A DNA stretch of 64,000 bases from Psychrobacillus sp. OK032 (GTDB taxonomy: Bacteria; Bacillota; Bacilli; Bacillales_A; Planococcaceae): assembly GCF_900111345.1 (NCBI RefSeq), contig NZ_FOGY01000011.1, positions 124,001 to 188,000 on the forward strand, given 5' to 3'. The number at the start of each line of letters is the position of its first letter. Position 1 is the first letter of the stretch. Positions 30,035 through 39,974 of this stretch are shown here, piece after piece. Under the pieces are notes generated by a model. That model did no database searches. It was not told the DNA's origin and saw nothing but the letters and a program-made list of their open reading frames with translations. Made by a program: the position numbers and the translations under genes.

Positions 30035-30486
30035 ACTTAGTAAGTATAATAGATAAATAGAGGATTGCCATATGTTATATGTTGGAAGTTTACTTATGTT
30101 TCAATAGAAATTAGTTATTTAAGATCATATTTTAATGTTGAAATATATGAAAAGTACTATTTTGTCATAAATTTGAAACACTATTGTTACCGAAATGAAA
30201 GGAAAAAGAGACGTAATGACATCTAATTAGAACATAACTTCCGACAAGATTATTTCCATTTATAGTGGAAGTGTCCAAAGATGCTACTAAAGTCGAGCTG
30301 AGTTTTGAATTTGCTATATATTAAATTGGAGGTTGATTGATTATTTGGAGAGTTCGATCGATTTCTCACAAAGATAGATTGATTCACTATTTCCTCTAAG
30401 ATACGACCGTATTGTTCTATGTCCCCACCCAACTTAATTTCATTATAGAACGTTTTAATAAAAGAATATCGATATTGGAAAACAAA
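30035..30486. other. intergenic, no convincing gene
   Basis: An AT-rich stretch between the R1 copy and the small membrane-protein gene. A 60-residue minus-strand frame at 30250-30432 lacks a good ribosome site. I see no module of the repeat families here. Confidence 0.4.
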
Positions 30487-30515
30487 AAAACAACCGCATA
30501 AAATGCGGTTGTTTG
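30487..30515 (-). terminator. terminator of the small membrane-protein gene
   Basis: On the minus strand AAACAACCGCA and TGCGGTTGTTT pair and are followed by a T run. Confidence 0.85.
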
Positions 30516-30517
30516 TA

Positions 30518-30652
30518 TTATTTAGAAGGTTTTGGATCTACTTGGATTGCATCTTTTGAGTTCATACCTTTAGCGAAGTAATGAAGGATTGTATATCCGG
30601 AAATTCCTATACATACTGCAAAACCAAGAACTGTAACTGTGAATAAGCCCAT
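30518..30652 (-). CDS. 44-residue single-pass membrane peptide
   Basis: The product is MGLFTVTVLGFAVCIGISG then YTILHYFAKGMNSKD and IQVDPKPSK. It has one membrane segment at about residues 3-26 and a short polar tail. GAGGTG lies seven bases before the ATG, and a strong terminator follows the stop by a few bases, so this is a proper small gene. It is not recognised as a named family. Confidence 0.7.
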   Translation of the reverse strand: MGLFTVTVLGFAVCIGISGYTILHYFAKGMNSKDAIQVDPKPSK

Positions 30653-30751
30653 TATTAAACACCTCACTAGTTATGATACTATTATTATAGCTTATCTTTC
30701 TTGAAAAAGTAAGAAGAAAGATTTAGAAACGAAGCCTTCAGCTAAATAATA

Positions 30752-31984
30752 TTAAAATGCCCAGTTTCCATCGCGGAATATAGGTTCTGTAGTACCATCT
30801 TCTTTAATGCCATCTATATTCATTTTATCTGAACCAATCATAAAATCTACATGCGTAATACTCTCATTTAAACCATTTTCCGCAAGTTCTTCACGACTCA
30901 TTTTCTTTCCACCTTCTAGGCAGAAAGCATATGCACTTCCGATTGCCAGATGGTTGGAAGCATTCTCATCGAACAATGTATTATAAAATAATAAATTTGA
31001 ATTCGAAATTGGTGAATCATGTGGTACAAGCGCTACTTCTCCTAGATAGTGAGAGCCTTCGTCAGTAGCAACAAGATTTTCCAACACTTTTTGCCCTTGT
31101 TCTGCTTCTACTTTTATGATCCGGCCTTTTTCGAAAGTGATCGTGAAATTGTCAATAATATTTCCGCCATAGCTTAACGGCTTACTACTTGCTACATAAC
31201 CTTCTACACCTGTTTTCAAGGGAACTGTAAATACTTCTTCTGTTGGCATATTTGCCATGAAATCTTCGCCTTTTTCGTTTACACTACTAGCACCACACCA
31301 TAGATGTCCTTTTGGAAGTTCGATTACTAAATCTGTTCCAGGAGCCGTGTAATGTAGTTTTTGATAGTTTTTATTATTTAAATAATCTACTTTTGCATGT
31401 AAAAGAGAATCATGCTCTCTCCAAGCTGCGACTGGATCTTCTAAATCTGCGCGAACCGCTTTAAAAATAGCTTCCCATAGTGCTGGTACTTGTTCCTCTT
31501 CTGCTAATTCAGGGAATACTTTATTTGCCCATGCTTTAGATGGGGATGCTATTACTGTCCAACTGATTTTATCTGATTGTACATATTGACGATACTTACT
31601 TAAAGCTTGCCCAGAAGCTTTTTGGAATGCAGCAATTTTAGCCGTATCTACTCCTTTTAGAAGATCAGGACTTTGACTAATGATGCTCATAAATGCAGCA
31701 CCTTCTTCAGCTAAAAGCTCTCTTTCTTGTACTTTCCATGAAGGGAAATAGTCAAAAGAATCTTTTGGAGCTAGCTCATAACGTAAACGTGTAATTTCAT
31801 CATCTGAAAAGTCTACAAATACTTGTGCCGCCCCAACTTCATAAGCTTTTTTAGTGATTAAACGGACAAGTTCGACACTATCAATAGATGCCGCAATGTA
31901 TAACTTTTGTCCTGGTTGAATATTTACCCCAACTTCTACTGCTAATGAAGCGTATTTTTCTAGGTTTTTTTCGAATAAAGTCAT
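30752..31984 (-). CDS. second M29 family aminopeptidase
   Basis: A 410-residue paralogue of the protein at 18875-20104. It shares the metal-site blocks MPTEEVFTVPLKTGVEGYV, VPHDSPIS, NTLFDENASNHLAIGSAY and THVDFMIGSDKMNI and the ending GNWAF (GTWAF in the other). The N-terminal block KNLEKYASLAVEVGVNIQPG is equivalent too. All presumed metal ligands are kept in both copies, so both should be active. AAAGGGTGGATG precedes the ATG. It is divergently arranged with motA. Confidence 0.9.
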   Translation of the reverse strand: MTLFEKNLEKYASLAVEVGVNIQPGQKLYIAASIDSVELVRLITKKAYEVGAAQVFVDFSDDEITRLRYELAPKDSFDYFPSWKVQERELLAEEGAAFMSIISQSPDLLKGVDTAKIAAFQKASGQALSKYRQYVQSDKISWTVIASPSKAWANKVFPELAEEEQVPALWEAIFKAVRADLEDPVAAWREHDSLLHAKVDYLNNKNYQKLHYTAPGTDLVIELPKGHLWCGASSVNEKGEDFMANMPTEEVFTVPLKTGVEGYVASSKPLSYGGNIIDNFTITFEKGRIIKVEAEQGQKVLENLVATDEGSHYLGEVALVPHDSPISNSNLLFYNTLFDENASNHLAIGSAYAFCLEGGKKMSREELAENGLNESITHVDFMIGSDKMNIDGIKEDGTTEPIFRDGNWAF

Positions 31985-32178
31985 AATTCATCCACCCTTT
32001 CTATACTTAATTTCATAGTATCAGTTTTTAGAATGATATGACAATATGGATAGAAGTTAAAAAAGTAGAAAATTGTTCAATATTGTCGAATTTATCTTAT
32101 AGAAAAGTATGTTTTATATTCAAACTTCTTTAATATTGCCGAAATAAAGTAAAGAAATAGAATGTGGAGGTTACGAGA

Positions 32179-32982
32179 TTGGATAAATCTACAGTTTTTG
32201 GTCTTATAATTGCTATAGTTTCCTTATTAGTGGGGATGCTTTTCAAAGGAGTTACGCCGGACGCACTATTAAATCCAGCTGCAATTTTCATCATTATTTT
32301 TGGGACAGTTGCAGCAGTTATTATTGCATTTCCGATTAGTGAGTTAAAACGAGTACCAAAGCTTTTTGGAGTACTCTTTAGAGATAATAAACTAGAATCA
32401 GATGCAGAAATTATTAAGATGTTCTCTAGCTGGGCAGATTTAGCTCGTAGAGAAGGATTACTTGCTTTAGAAAGTAAGTCTGGTGATGTGACAGATCCTT
32501 TTTTAAAGAATGGGTTAACCTTAGCCATTGATGGTCAAAATGCGGATTATATTAGAGACGTATTAACCGAAGAAATTGATGCTTTAGAAGACCGTCATGC
32601 AGGAGGAGCTTCCATATTCTCACAAGCAGGTACATATGCACCGACACTCGGAGTACTTGGAGCAGTTATTGGTCTAATCGCCGCTTTAAAAGACATGAGT
32701 GATATTGAAAAACTAGGTCATGCCATTTCAGCGGCATTCGTAGCCACGTTGTTGGGGATATTCACAGGTTATGTAATTTGGCATCCGTTTGCAAATAAAT
32801 TAAAGCGGAAGTCCAAACAAGAAGTTCGTCAAAAAACGATGATGCTAGAAGGAATTCTTTCCGTATTGGAAGGAGATTCCCCACGTGTTATTGAACAAAA
32901 ATTAGCTTCTTATATATCGATGTCAGACCGCAAGAAAATTTTAGGCGAAAGCGGGGAGGATGGCCTTGGCAAAGAAGCGTAA
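32179..32982 (+). CDS. motA: flagellar stator protein MotA
   Basis: A 267-residue membrane protein with four helices, forming with MotB the ion channel that drives flagellar rotation. It matches B. subtilis MotA (VGMLFKGVTPDALLNPAA, cytoplasmic LARREGLLALES, FLKNGLTLAIDGQ, TYAPTLGVLGAVIGLIAAL). The start TTG 32179 has GTGGAGG eight bases upstream. The gene overlaps motB. It is separate from the main flagellar operon, as in B. subtilis. Similarity to MotA rather than the sodium-type MotP is judged by eye. Confidence 0.9.
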   Translation: MDKSTVFGLIIAIVSLLVGMLFKGVTPDALLNPAAIFIIIFGTVAAVIIAFPISELKRVPKLFGVLFRDNKLESDAEIIKMFSSWADLARREGLLALESKSGDVTDPFLKNGLTLAIDGQNADYIRDVLTEEIDALEDRHAGGASIFSQAGTYAPTLGVLGAVIGLIAALKDMSDIEKLGHAISAAFVATLLGIFTGYVIWHPFANKLKRKSKQEVRQKTMMLEGILSVLEGDSPRVIEQKLASYISMSDRKKILGESGEDGLGKEA

Positions 32983-33733
32983 AAGAACAAAAGAGGAGGA
33001 GCATGTGGATGAATCTTGGCTTATTCCATATGCAGATATTCTCACCTTATTATTAGCTTTGTTCATCGTGCTTTTTTCGATGAGTACTGTTGATCAAAAG
33101 AAGCTTGAGGAGATGTCACAAGTATTTACGCAAATTTTTGATGGTGGGACGGGCCTCATGGAAAATCCATCTCCCCTAGATATGCCAGTGACACCAAATC
33201 AGACAAATGAAGCAGATGAAAGTTCTGCATATATAGAGGACCAACAAGCATTGGCAGGTATTCAAGATAGTGTCGATGAATACATTGCAGTGAATGCATT
33301 AGAAAAGCAATTTGCAACAAAGTTAACGAATGAAGGTTTGCTCGTTACTATTCGAGATAATATATTGTTTGAGATGGGACATGCGGAAGTGAAGCCGGAG
33401 TATCGACAAATTGCAGAAGATATAGCAGATCTTCTCGTATTCGATCCGCCTAGAAACGTTGTTATTACTGGACATACTGATGATATCCCAATTTCAAGTA
33501 ATGAATTTTCATCTAATTGGGAGCTAAGTGTTATGCGTTCCGTTAACTTTTTGAAAATCTTAGTAGAAAATAATACGATTAATCCTCTTTATTTTAGTGC
33601 AAAAGGATATGGGGAATTTAGACCGGTAGCCTCCAATGATACCGCTGGAGGACGTGCACAAAACAGAAGAGTTGAAGTACTTATCCAACCTCGTGTATTA
33701 GAAGATGGTACATTAAATGACTCTCCACAGTAA
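32966..33733 (+). CDS. motB: flagellar stator protein MotB
   Basis: A 255-residue protein with a single N-terminal helix. ESWLIPYADILTLLLALFIV carries the ion-binding Asp24, and the C-terminal OmpA-like peptidoglycan-binding domain contains VVITGHTDDIPISS, NWELSVMRSVNFL and NRRVEVLI. The basic cytoplasmic start MAKKRKRTKEEEHVDES resembles B. subtilis MotB. TTG 32966 is preferred because GGGGAGG lies six bases upstream and directly abuts the earlier in-frame ATG. It overlaps motA by 17 bases. Confidence 0.9.
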   Translation: MAKKRKRTKEEEHVDESWLIPYADILTLLLALFIVLFSMSTVDQKKLEEMSQVFTQIFDGGTGLMENPSPLDMPVTPNQTNEADESSAYIEDQQALAGIQDSVDEYIAVNALEKQFATKLTNEGLLVTIRDNILFEMGHAEVKPEYRQIAEDIADLLVFDPPRNVVITGHTDDIPISSNEFSSNWELSVMRSVNFLKILVENNTINPLYFSAKGYGEFRPVASNDTAGGRAQNRRVEVLIQPRVLEDGTLNDSPQ

Positions 33734-33742
33734 TACTAATAA

Positions 33743-33775
33743 CTGACAACTAATTTTTGTTGTCAGTTTTTCTTT
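33743..33775 (+). terminator. terminator of motAB
   Basis: AACTGACAAC pairs with GTTGTCAGTT across an eight-base loop, followed by TTTCTTTT. Confidence 0.85.
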
Positions 33776-33820
33776 TGACTTTTTGAAACAAAAGTTTATA
33801 ATTAAAACAAAAGTTCAACT

Positions 33821-34080
33821 ATATTCAGTTGGACAAAACACCAACTGAATAATCGTGGAACTCTGGCTAAGATCGCCGCGTCCTGCGGCAACGCCTGAGT
33901 GACCAACATCCTGTTGGCCCAAGCCTCCGGCGGATGTCACAGACTTTTAAAGGTAATTTTATCGATCAAGCTCAGGGCTGCGTGATGCAGGTCAGTTAGC
34001 CGTTGTCGCAAGGATGCGACGTTCTTAGGCTAACTTCCTTACCTAGTCTGGACGCAAATACGCCAAGGCGAATTTGATTC
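33821..34080 (+). repeat. R2 leader-type repeat upstream of psuK
   Basis: In order: a hairpin ATTCAGTTGG/CCAACTGAAT (33823-33850), a minus-oriented two-hairpin module (about 33868-33918), the shared CCTCCGGCGGATGTCACAGA (33924-33943), a plus-oriented module (33978-34034), and the shared CAAATACGCCAAGGCGAATT ending at about 34076. The psuK ribosome site follows within 15 bases. Copies with the same 3' part precede the genes at 56143, 56848 and 62846. Confidence 0.85.
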
Positions 34081-34102
34081 TCTCAAGAAAGGAGGATATT
34101 AA

Positions 34103-35203
34103 TTGGAATCGAAAGAAGTTAAAATTTTGAAGTATCTTAGCAAAAATCCGTACGCTTCTCAGCAAGAGATTGCAAATGAATTACAAATGTCTAGACCGGC
34201 TGTTGCAAATATTATTTCTCAGCTTATTAAAAGCGGTAAGATTATTGGTAGAGCCTATATTTTACCCGAAAATAAAGAAATTATTTGTATTGGTGGAGCA
34301 AACGTTGATAGAAAGTATATTGTAAAAAACGAGCTACAAATGGGTACATCCAATCCAACGACAAGCTTACAAAGCATTGGGGGAGTATCCAGGAATATTG
34401 CAGAAAACTTAGGTAGACTAGGTCATAGTGTACGTATTCTTACCGTAGTAGGTAATGATATGGAATATGAATCCATAGAAAAAGCTTCAAGCCCTTGGAT
34501 GAATATGTTTTCAGTTGAAAAATTATCAAATTATCAAACAGGGACATACTCTGCCATATTAGACACTAATGGAGAAATGTTGTTTGCATTAGCAAACATG
34601 GATATTTATGATCAATTTTCAGTGGAATATTTGAAGAAACAAGAAACACATTTAACGAATGCTCAACTGCTAATCATTGATATGAATTGTCCAAAAGACG
34701 TAATTGAATATGTACAAACTATTTCATTAGGGCATAAAATACCACTCGCAATTATTCCGGTTTCTTCCCCTAAAATGAATAGAATGCCGGAATCTCTAGA
34801 AGGTATAGAATGGTTAATAACGAACAAAGATGAAGCGGAAACATATTTCCAAATGACCATTGAAGATGAGTCATCATGGAAAAAAGCTGCCGAATTATTT
34901 ATAGCAAAAGGAATAAAACAAGTAATTGTAACTAATGGTAGTAAAGGTGTAGTGTATGCAGGACAACATATTGAAACAACGATAGCACCAGCAATACCTG
35001 CAGAAGATATAGTAGATGTAACAGGAGCAGGGGACGCATTTGTTTCAGGAACGTTACATGCTTGGCTAGAAGGCGCCGAGGTAAGTCAAGCAGTACAAAC
35101 TGGGATGATCAATGCGAGTAAGACACTTCAGTCTCCTGAAACGGTCCGGACAGAACTTACAAAAATCGGTTTAAATAATGAATTGGAGGAATATAAATTA
35201 TGA
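34103..35203 (+). CDS. psuK: pseudouridine kinase with N-terminal winged helix
   Basis: A 366-residue PfkB-family kinase that phosphorylates pseudouridine. Residues 1-55 form a MarR/Lrp-like winged helix ([39 protein letters not shown]) and residues 60-366 the kinase, with [22 protein letters not shown] and the catalytic [12 protein letters not shown] (GAGD 308-311). The fused DNA-binding domain suggests self-regulation, though this is an inference. The TTG start has AAAGGAGG upstream, directly after repeat R2. Its stop overlaps psuG by four bases (ATGA). Confidence 0.9.
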   Translation: MESKEVKILKYLSKNPYASQQEIANELQMSRPAVANIISQLIKSGKIIGRAYILPENKEIICIGGANVDRKYIVKNELQMGTSNPTTSLQSIGGVSRNIAENLGRLGHSVRILTVVGNDMEYESIEKASSPWMNMFSVEKLSNYQTGTYSAILDTNGEMLFALANMDIYDQFSVEYLKKQETHLTNAQLLIIDMNCPKDVIEYVQTISLGHKIPLAIIPVSSPKMNRMPESLEGIEWLITNKDEAETYFQMTIEDESSWKKAAELFIAKGIKQVIVTNGSKGVVYAGQHIETTIAPAIPAEDIVDVTGAGDAFVSGTLHAWLEGAEVSQAVQTGMINASKTLQSPETVRTELTKIGLNNELEEYKL

Positions 35204-36108
35204 AACAATATTTAGCGTACTCACAAGAAGTAGAACAAGGAATGGCAGCAGGACAACCAATCGTAGCTTTAGAATCAACAATCATTTCACATGGTATGCC
35301 GTATCCACAAAACGTAGAAATGGCTAAAAAAGTGGAACAAATTATTCGTGATAACGGAGCAGTTCCAGCAACAATTGCCATTATGGATGGCGAGATTAAA
35401 ATCGGTCTATCAAATGAAGATCTTGAAACGCTTGCTACAAGTAAAAATGTAAGAAAAACATCAAGAAGAGATCTTGCATATGTAGTATCTTCTAAGGAAA
35501 TTGGCGCTACAACAGTTGCAACAACTATGATTTGTGCTGAACTTGCAGGCATTAAAATGTTCGTAACTGGTGGTATTGGTGGGGTGCATAGAGGTGCTGA
35601 AACGACTATGGATATTTCAGCTGATTTAGAAGAACTTGCTTCTACAAATGTAGCAGTTGTATGTGCTGGCGCAAAATCTATCTTGGATATCGGTTTAACT
35701 TTAGAGTATTTGGAAACAAAAGGTGTGCCAGTTGTTGGTTACGGAACAGATGCATTCCCAGCGTTCTATACAGCAACAAGCCAATTTGCTGCTAACTTCC
35801 GTTTAGACGAGCCGAAAGAAGTGGCTGATATGCTTAAAACAAAGTGGGAGTTAGGATTAAACGGAGGAGCTATTATTGCAAATCCAATTCCAACAGAATT
35901 CTCATTAGATGAAGCTTATATCAATGACATCATTCATACTGCTTTAAAAGAAGCAGATGAAAACGGCATTAAAGGTAAAGATGTGACGCCTTTCTTACTT
36001 GGAAAAGTAAAGGAGTTAACAGAAGGTAAATCATTAGAATCGAACATTGAGCTTGTGTATAACAATGCACGAGTTGGAGCTCAAATAGCAGTTGAATTAA
36101 ATAAATAA
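35200..36108 (+). CDS. psuG: pseudouridine-5'-phosphate glycosidase
   Basis: Cleaves pseudouridine 5'-phosphate to uracil and ribose 5-phosphate. The 302-residue protein has the family signature [16 protein letters not shown] (catalytic Glu), [34 protein letters not shown] and [10 protein letters not shown] (catalytic Lys), then [11 protein letters not shown]. It is coupled to psuK by a four-base overlap, so the pair forms the complete pathway from RNA-derived pseudouridine to uracil. A terminator follows. Confidence 0.95.
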   Translation: MKQYLAYSQEVEQGMAAGQPIVALESTIISHGMPYPQNVEMAKKVEQIIRDNGAVPATIAIMDGEIKIGLSNEDLETLATSKNVRKTSRRDLAYVVSSKEIGATTVATTMICAELAGIKMFVTGGIGGVHRGAETTMDISADLEELASTNVAVVCAGAKSILDIGLTLEYLETKGVPVVGYGTDAFPAFYTATSQFAANFRLDEPKEVADMLKTKWELGLNGGAIIANPIPTEFSLDEAYINDIIHTALKEADENGIKGKDVTPFLLGKVKELTEGKSLESNIELVYNNARVGAQIAVELNK

Positions 36109-36148
36109 TATTGAACCGGTCATAATGGTTTCTATCCGGTTATAATAG

Positions 36149-36192
36149 AAAAATTCCTTCCCAACATTATTATTGGGAAGGAATTTTTTATT
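36149..36192. terminator. bidirectional terminator between psuG and the DUF1128 gene
   Basis: AAATTCCTTCCCA pairs with TGGGAAGGAATTT around a TTATTA-type loop, with A and T runs on either side. Confidence 0.9.
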
Positions 36193-36409
36193 TACGTAGA
36201 CTTCCTAACTCAGATACAATTGCTTGCATTTCACTTGGACTAAAGGTATCTCTTTTTTTCACCATTTCGTATAGATATACTAGATCCTCGTATTGGGTTG
36301 CATTAAAATCTTCTGATTTCATCGCATCTACGTTTACCATGCGAAGTTTTTCCTTTATTGTCTCAATCATATACGTAACATTTTCAACAGATGGTTCTGA
36401 TAAATTCAT
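36188..36409 (-). CDS. DUF1128 protein (YfkK-like)
   Basis: A 73-residue acidic helical protein: [56 protein letters not shown]. It matches the DUF1128 pattern represented by B. subtilis YfkK. No function is known. It lies beside the YtxH-like and YfkH genes, as members of the yfk cluster do in B. subtilis. Its stop codon overlaps the bidirectional terminator shared with psuG. Confidence 0.85.
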   Translation of the reverse strand: MNLSEPSVENVTYMIETIKEKLRMVNVDAMKSEDFNATQYEDLVYLYEMVKKRDTFSPSEMQAIVSELGSLRK

Positions 36410-36573
36410 TCTTAGTACCTACCTTTCATACATTAGAATCTAATCATTTCACGAGGCGTATCTATTGTCAAATACTAAATTCATTTCATAGCATTTTCCC
36501 CTTCATAATAATAATCTATAAATCAAGAGATAGAGTCAATAGAATTTTCAAAATTTAATTAAAAAAATACTTT

Positions 36574-36599
36574 GTTTTATTCCTATGAGTCGAGGGTAT
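36574..36599 (+). promoter_or_regulatory. predicted sigma-B promoter of the YtxH-like gene
   Basis: GTTTTA at 36574-36579 and GGGTAT at 36594-36599 are 14 bases apart, close to the sigma-B consensus GTTTAA-N12-15-GGGTAT. The product belongs to a general-stress family, which supports the call. Confidence 0.75.
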
Positions 36600-36636
36600 A
36601 ATTAATATATATTAAGCTATACACGGAGGTTATTAG

Positions 36637-37011
36637 ATGAGTGAAAGCAAATTTGTTAAAGGCGTAGTATACGGTGCTCTTATTGGTGGCGCATTAACCA
36701 TGTTGGATAATAAGACAAGAAATGCAGTTGTCCAAAAATCGAATAGTATTGGACGTCAAATAAAATATTACAGTACAAATAGACAGGAACTGAAAACAAC
36801 TATCGAAGATCAATTAATGAAATGGAAGTCATTTTACGAGCAAATTAATTCTGATGCGACTTACATATCGCAAAAAGTAAATGAAGTAAAAGAAATGACT
36901 CCACAAGTCAAAACACTTCTAACAGATACGAAAGAAGCATTTGTACAATCTAAAGAGGAATACAAATCGATTGTTGTCCCTGAATCGGAAGAGCATATTG
37001 TCAAACAGTAA
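36637..37011 (+). CDS. YtxH-like general stress protein
   Basis: The 124-residue protein begins with a short glycine-rich hydrophobic segment (FVKGVVYGALIGGALTML, residues 6-23) followed by long helices (about 40-115) that could form coiled coils, the YtxH/apolipoprotein-like arrangement. The biochemical role of this family is unknown, but B. subtilis members are induced by general stress. The predicted sigma-B promoter 38 bases upstream supports the same control here. GGAGG precedes ATG 36637. Confidence 0.75.
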   Translation: MSESKFVKGVVYGALIGGALTMLDNKTRNAVVQKSNSIGRQIKYYSTNRQELKTTIEDQLMKWKSFYEQINSDATYISQKVNEVKEMTPQVKTLLTDTKEAFVQSKEEYKSIVVPESEEHIVKQ

Positions 37012-37042
37012 ATAAAAATTATAAATTCAAGGAGAGGATGAA

Positions 37043-38011
37043 GTGAAACATAAACAGGAACACAAGCATGTTGATGAAGAGCAGTCTTCATCCTCCACTA
37101 ATTGGTTTAGTAAATTAAAGTTTCTTCATATTAAAAAGAATGAAAAAAAGATAGAAGAGCCCCAGGATTTAACGACATGGGGAGGATATTTTAAACATTT
37201 AATCTTACATATCCAAAAAACGGATATAACGGGACTAGCGGCTCAACTTGCTTACTTTTTCTTGCTATCAATATTTCCTTTACTTATTTTTATAGTTACG
37301 TTATTACCTTATTTAAATTTGGATGAAGCACAAGTATTTCGCTTCCTAGAAAATTATGCTCCAACGGATGTGTATATTCTTCTCGAAGATACTATTATAG
37401 ACATTTTAACGACTCGAAACGGTGGGTTGCTGTCCTTCGGGATTATCGGCACCATTTGGTCAGCTTCTAATGGGATGAATGCAATTGTAAAATCATTAAA
37501 TAGATCGTACAATCTGGACGAAACTCGACCATTTTTTATCGTACGAGGTTTGTCGGTTATCTTCACACTAGTCATGATAGTATTGTTTGTCGTAATGCTT
37601 GTTTTACCCGTGTTTGGTCAACAGATTGGTACAATCTTATTTTCTTATTTCGGCTTTGAAGATGGATTTGTGAAACTTTGGAATAATTTAAGGTGGACGA
37701 TTACTCCTCTCATTATGCTCATTGTATTAACTGCATTGTTTTGGATTGTACCAAATCAAAAACTATTTTTACGTAGTGTATTTCCAGGAGCAGCGTTTGC
37801 AACAGTAGGTTGGATAATTGTGTCTATAGGTTTCTCTTACTATGTTAGCAATTTTGGAAACTACTCCTCCACATATGGCAGTATTGGAGGGATAATCGTA
37901 CTTATGTTATGGTTGTACATCTCCGGTATTGTGCTATTAGTTGGCGGTCAAGTAAATGCTGTCACACAAGAACGTAAAATAGCAATAGAAAAAGCAGAGG
38001 GAAACATCTAA
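37043..38011 (+). CDS. YihY/BrkB family membrane protein (YfkH-like)
   Basis: The 322-residue protein has a polar N-terminus of about 55 residues, then about six membrane helices. The core segments TGLAAQLAYFFLLSIFPLLI, WSASNGMNAIVKSLNRSYN, LRWTITPLIMLIVLTALFWIVPN and YGSIGGIIVLMLWLYISG define the family. Older annotation as ribonuclease BN is wrong for this fold. The role is unknown. GTG 37043 is preceded by AAGGAGAGG. It follows the YtxH-like gene by 31 bases and may share its stress promoter. Confidence 0.85.
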   Translation: MKHKQEHKHVDEEQSSSSTNWFSKLKFLHIKKNEKKIEEPQDLTTWGGYFKHLILHIQKTDITGLAAQLAYFFLLSIFPLLIFIVTLLPYLNLDEAQVFRFLENYAPTDVYILLEDTIIDILTTRNGGLLSFGIIGTIWSASNGMNAIVKSLNRSYNLDETRPFFIVRGLSVIFTLVMIVLFVVMLVLPVFGQQIGTILFSYFGFEDGFVKLWNNLRWTITPLIMLIVLTALFWIVPNQKLFLRSVFPGAAFATVGWIIVSIGFSYYVSNFGNYSSTYGSIGGIIVLMLWLYISGIVLLVGGQVNAVTQERKIAIEKAEGNI

Positions 38012-38027
38012 TCCCTCTGCTTTTTTA
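37988..38027. terminator. bidirectional terminator overlapping the YfkH-like stop
   Basis: AAAAGCAGAGGGA pairs with TCCCTCTGCTTTT. The stop codon of the plus-strand gene lies in the loop. Confidence 0.85.
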
Positions 38028-39923
38028 ATTTCTTTTTAACATTCTTAAACCATTTAAAATTACTAAGATCGTACTTCCTTCGTGACCAATAACTCCTAAA
38101 GGTAAATCTACTACTTGTAAGAAATTCGAAATGATCAAAACTGCAATTACGGAAATAGAAAATACGATATTTTGTTTAACGATTCGTTGCATTTTACGTG
38201 ACATACTTACCGCATATGCAATTTTTGATAAGTCATTTTTCATTAGTACAATATCCGCTGTTTCTAGCGCTACATCTGTTCCTTCACCCATTGCAAATCC
38301 GGTCGTTGCTGTTGCAAGAGCAGGTGCATCGTTAATACCATCTCCAACCATTCCTACGAATTTGTACTCTTTCAATAATGCTTTCATATGTTCTACTTTT
38401 GTTTCTGGGAGACATTCCGCAAAATACTGATCGATGCCAGCCTCTTTGGCAATTACCTTTGCTGTAGTTTCGTTATCTCCTGTAAGCATAACCGTTTTAA
38501 TACCTAATGAATGGAGAAGCTTAATCGCTTCTTTTGCTTCCTCTCGTACGGTATCTTTTAATGCGGCCGCTGCTGCAATTCCTTTTTCATCGCGCATAAA
38601 GATAACTGTTTTTCCTTCTGCAGCTAATTTTTCTGCAATGCCATGATGGAATGTAAGTGCATCTTCTTTATTTACAAAGTCGGGTTTTCCAACGGTAATC
38701 CTTTCCCCGTTTATGGTTGCCTGTAAGCCGAATCCAGGTTTATCCTGTATAGGAAGAGAAGGGAGCTGGCCAATACCATTCGTTTTTGCATAGGCTGTAA
38801 TAGCTTGCGCTAAAGGATGAGTGGACTGATTTTCTATCATTGCTAAGGTAGTTAATGTAGCGTGAAAATCTAAACCTTCGCGAACAAAGAAATCAGTAAC
38901 GACTGGTTTTCCTTGTGTTAATGTACCGGTTTTATCTAGTGCGATAGCTTTCATCTCACTGACGTTCTCTAAGTGAACGCCACCTTTAAACAAAATACCA
39001 CTTTTTGCTCCATTTGAAATAGCCGCAAGTGTTGCTGGCATGATTGATGCAACCAGTGCACAAGGCGATGCCACAACTAATAAAACCATTGCACGATAAA
39101 AAGTAGTGTTCCAATTCCAATCTAGTAAAAAGTGAGGGAGAAAGAGCATGAAACCTACAGCAATGAGCACCACTTTAACGTACGTACCTTCGAACTTCTC
39201 AATAAATTGCTGAGCAGGTGACTTCTCTTCCTGTGCAGACTGAACCAATTGAATAATTTTTTGAAAAAGAGAATCCTCGTTTGTTTTTGTCATTTCCATT
39301 GTAATGGCTCCACTAATATTAACTGTACCGGCAAATAATTCATCTTTCGCTTGCTTTGATACGGGGAACGATTCACCACTAATTGCTGCTTCATCAATGG
39401 ATGTTGCTCCACTCACAACGATTCCGTCAGCAGGAACTCGTTCTCCAGGTTTTACAACTAGTTGATCTCCTAATTTAAGCTCACTAATTGAAATTCGATT
39501 GGTCGTGCCATCACTGTTAAGTTTCCAAGCCTCTTCGGGTTGAAGCTCCATTAACGAAGAAATTTCTTTATTACTTTTATTCATTGTATAGGTTTCTAAC
39601 GCACCACTTACTGCGAAGATGAATATTAAAATAGCTCCCTCGGTCCAATATCCAATAATGGAGGAACCAAGGGCGGCTAAAATCATCAGCATTTCGACGT
39701 TTAGTTCCCTATCTTGTATCGTCGCTTCAATACCCTCTTTTGCTTTAGCGAATCCACCGATTATAAAAGCCAGTATATATAGGGAAATCGAAAATGTTTC
39801 ATTTGTAGCTGACCAGGCAATTAATATAAGCATCCCTGAAAACAGTGCAGCTATCAATTCAGCGTGAGGCAATATAGTTTTAATACGCGATTTCCTTGGC
39901 AAAAATTCTTGAACTGTTGACAA
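38025..39923 (-). CDS. pfeT: P1B-4-type metal-efflux ATPase, PfeT/ZosA-like
   Basis: A 632-residue P-type ATPase. It has the transmembrane motif SPC (in VVASPCALVASI), phosphorylation site DKTGTLTQG, the TGD loop MLTGDNETTAK, the hinge VGDGINDAPALA, and HEGST in the last helix region. SPC plus HEG(S/G)T marks the P1B-4 group, which exports Fe(II), Co or Zn. There is no N-terminal HMA domain. A PerR box overlaps its promoter, as in B. subtilis pfeT, so Fe(II) export under peroxide or iron stress is the best guess. TTG 39923 has AAGGAGGG six bases upstream. Confidence 0.85.
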   Translation of the reverse strand: MSTVQEFLPRKSRIKTILPHAELIAALFSGMLILIAWSATNETFSISLYILAFIIGGFAKAKEGIEATIQDRELNVEMLMILAALGSSIIGYWTEGAILIFIFAVSGALETYTMNKSNKEISSLMELQPEEAWKLNSDGTTNRISISELKLGDQLVVKPGERVPADGIVVSGATSIDEAAISGESFPVSKQAKDELFAGTVNISGAITMEMTKTNEDSLFQKIIQLVQSAQEEKSPAQQFIEKFEGTYVKVVLIAVGFMLFLPHFLLDWNWNTTFYRAMVLLVVASPCALVASIMPATLAAISNGAKSGILFKGGVHLENVSEMKAIALDKTGTLTQGKPVVTDFFVREGLDFHATLTTLAMIENQSTHPLAQAITAYAKTNGIGQLPSLPIQDKPGFGLQATINGERITVGKPDFVNKEDALTFHHGIAEKLAAEGKTVIFMRDEKGIAAAAALKDTVREEAKEAIKLLHSLGIKTVMLTGDNETTAKVIAKEAGIDQYFAECLPETKVEHMKALLKEYKFVGMVGDGINDAPALATATTGFAMGEGTDVALETADIVLMKNDLSKIAYAVSMSRKMQRIVKQNIVFSISVIAVLIISNFLQVVDLPLGVIGHEGSTILVILNGLRMLKRN

Positions 39924-39974
39924 ATTAATACCCTCCTTGATAATGAATTTCACTCTTATTTCAGCGTATAAAAT

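Noticed and set aside
30250-30432. 60-residue minus-strand frame possibly a transposase remnant
   Set aside because: The ending FSSIFGHFHYKWK looked protein-like, but no catalytic motif, inverted repeats or ribosome site support an insertion sequence.
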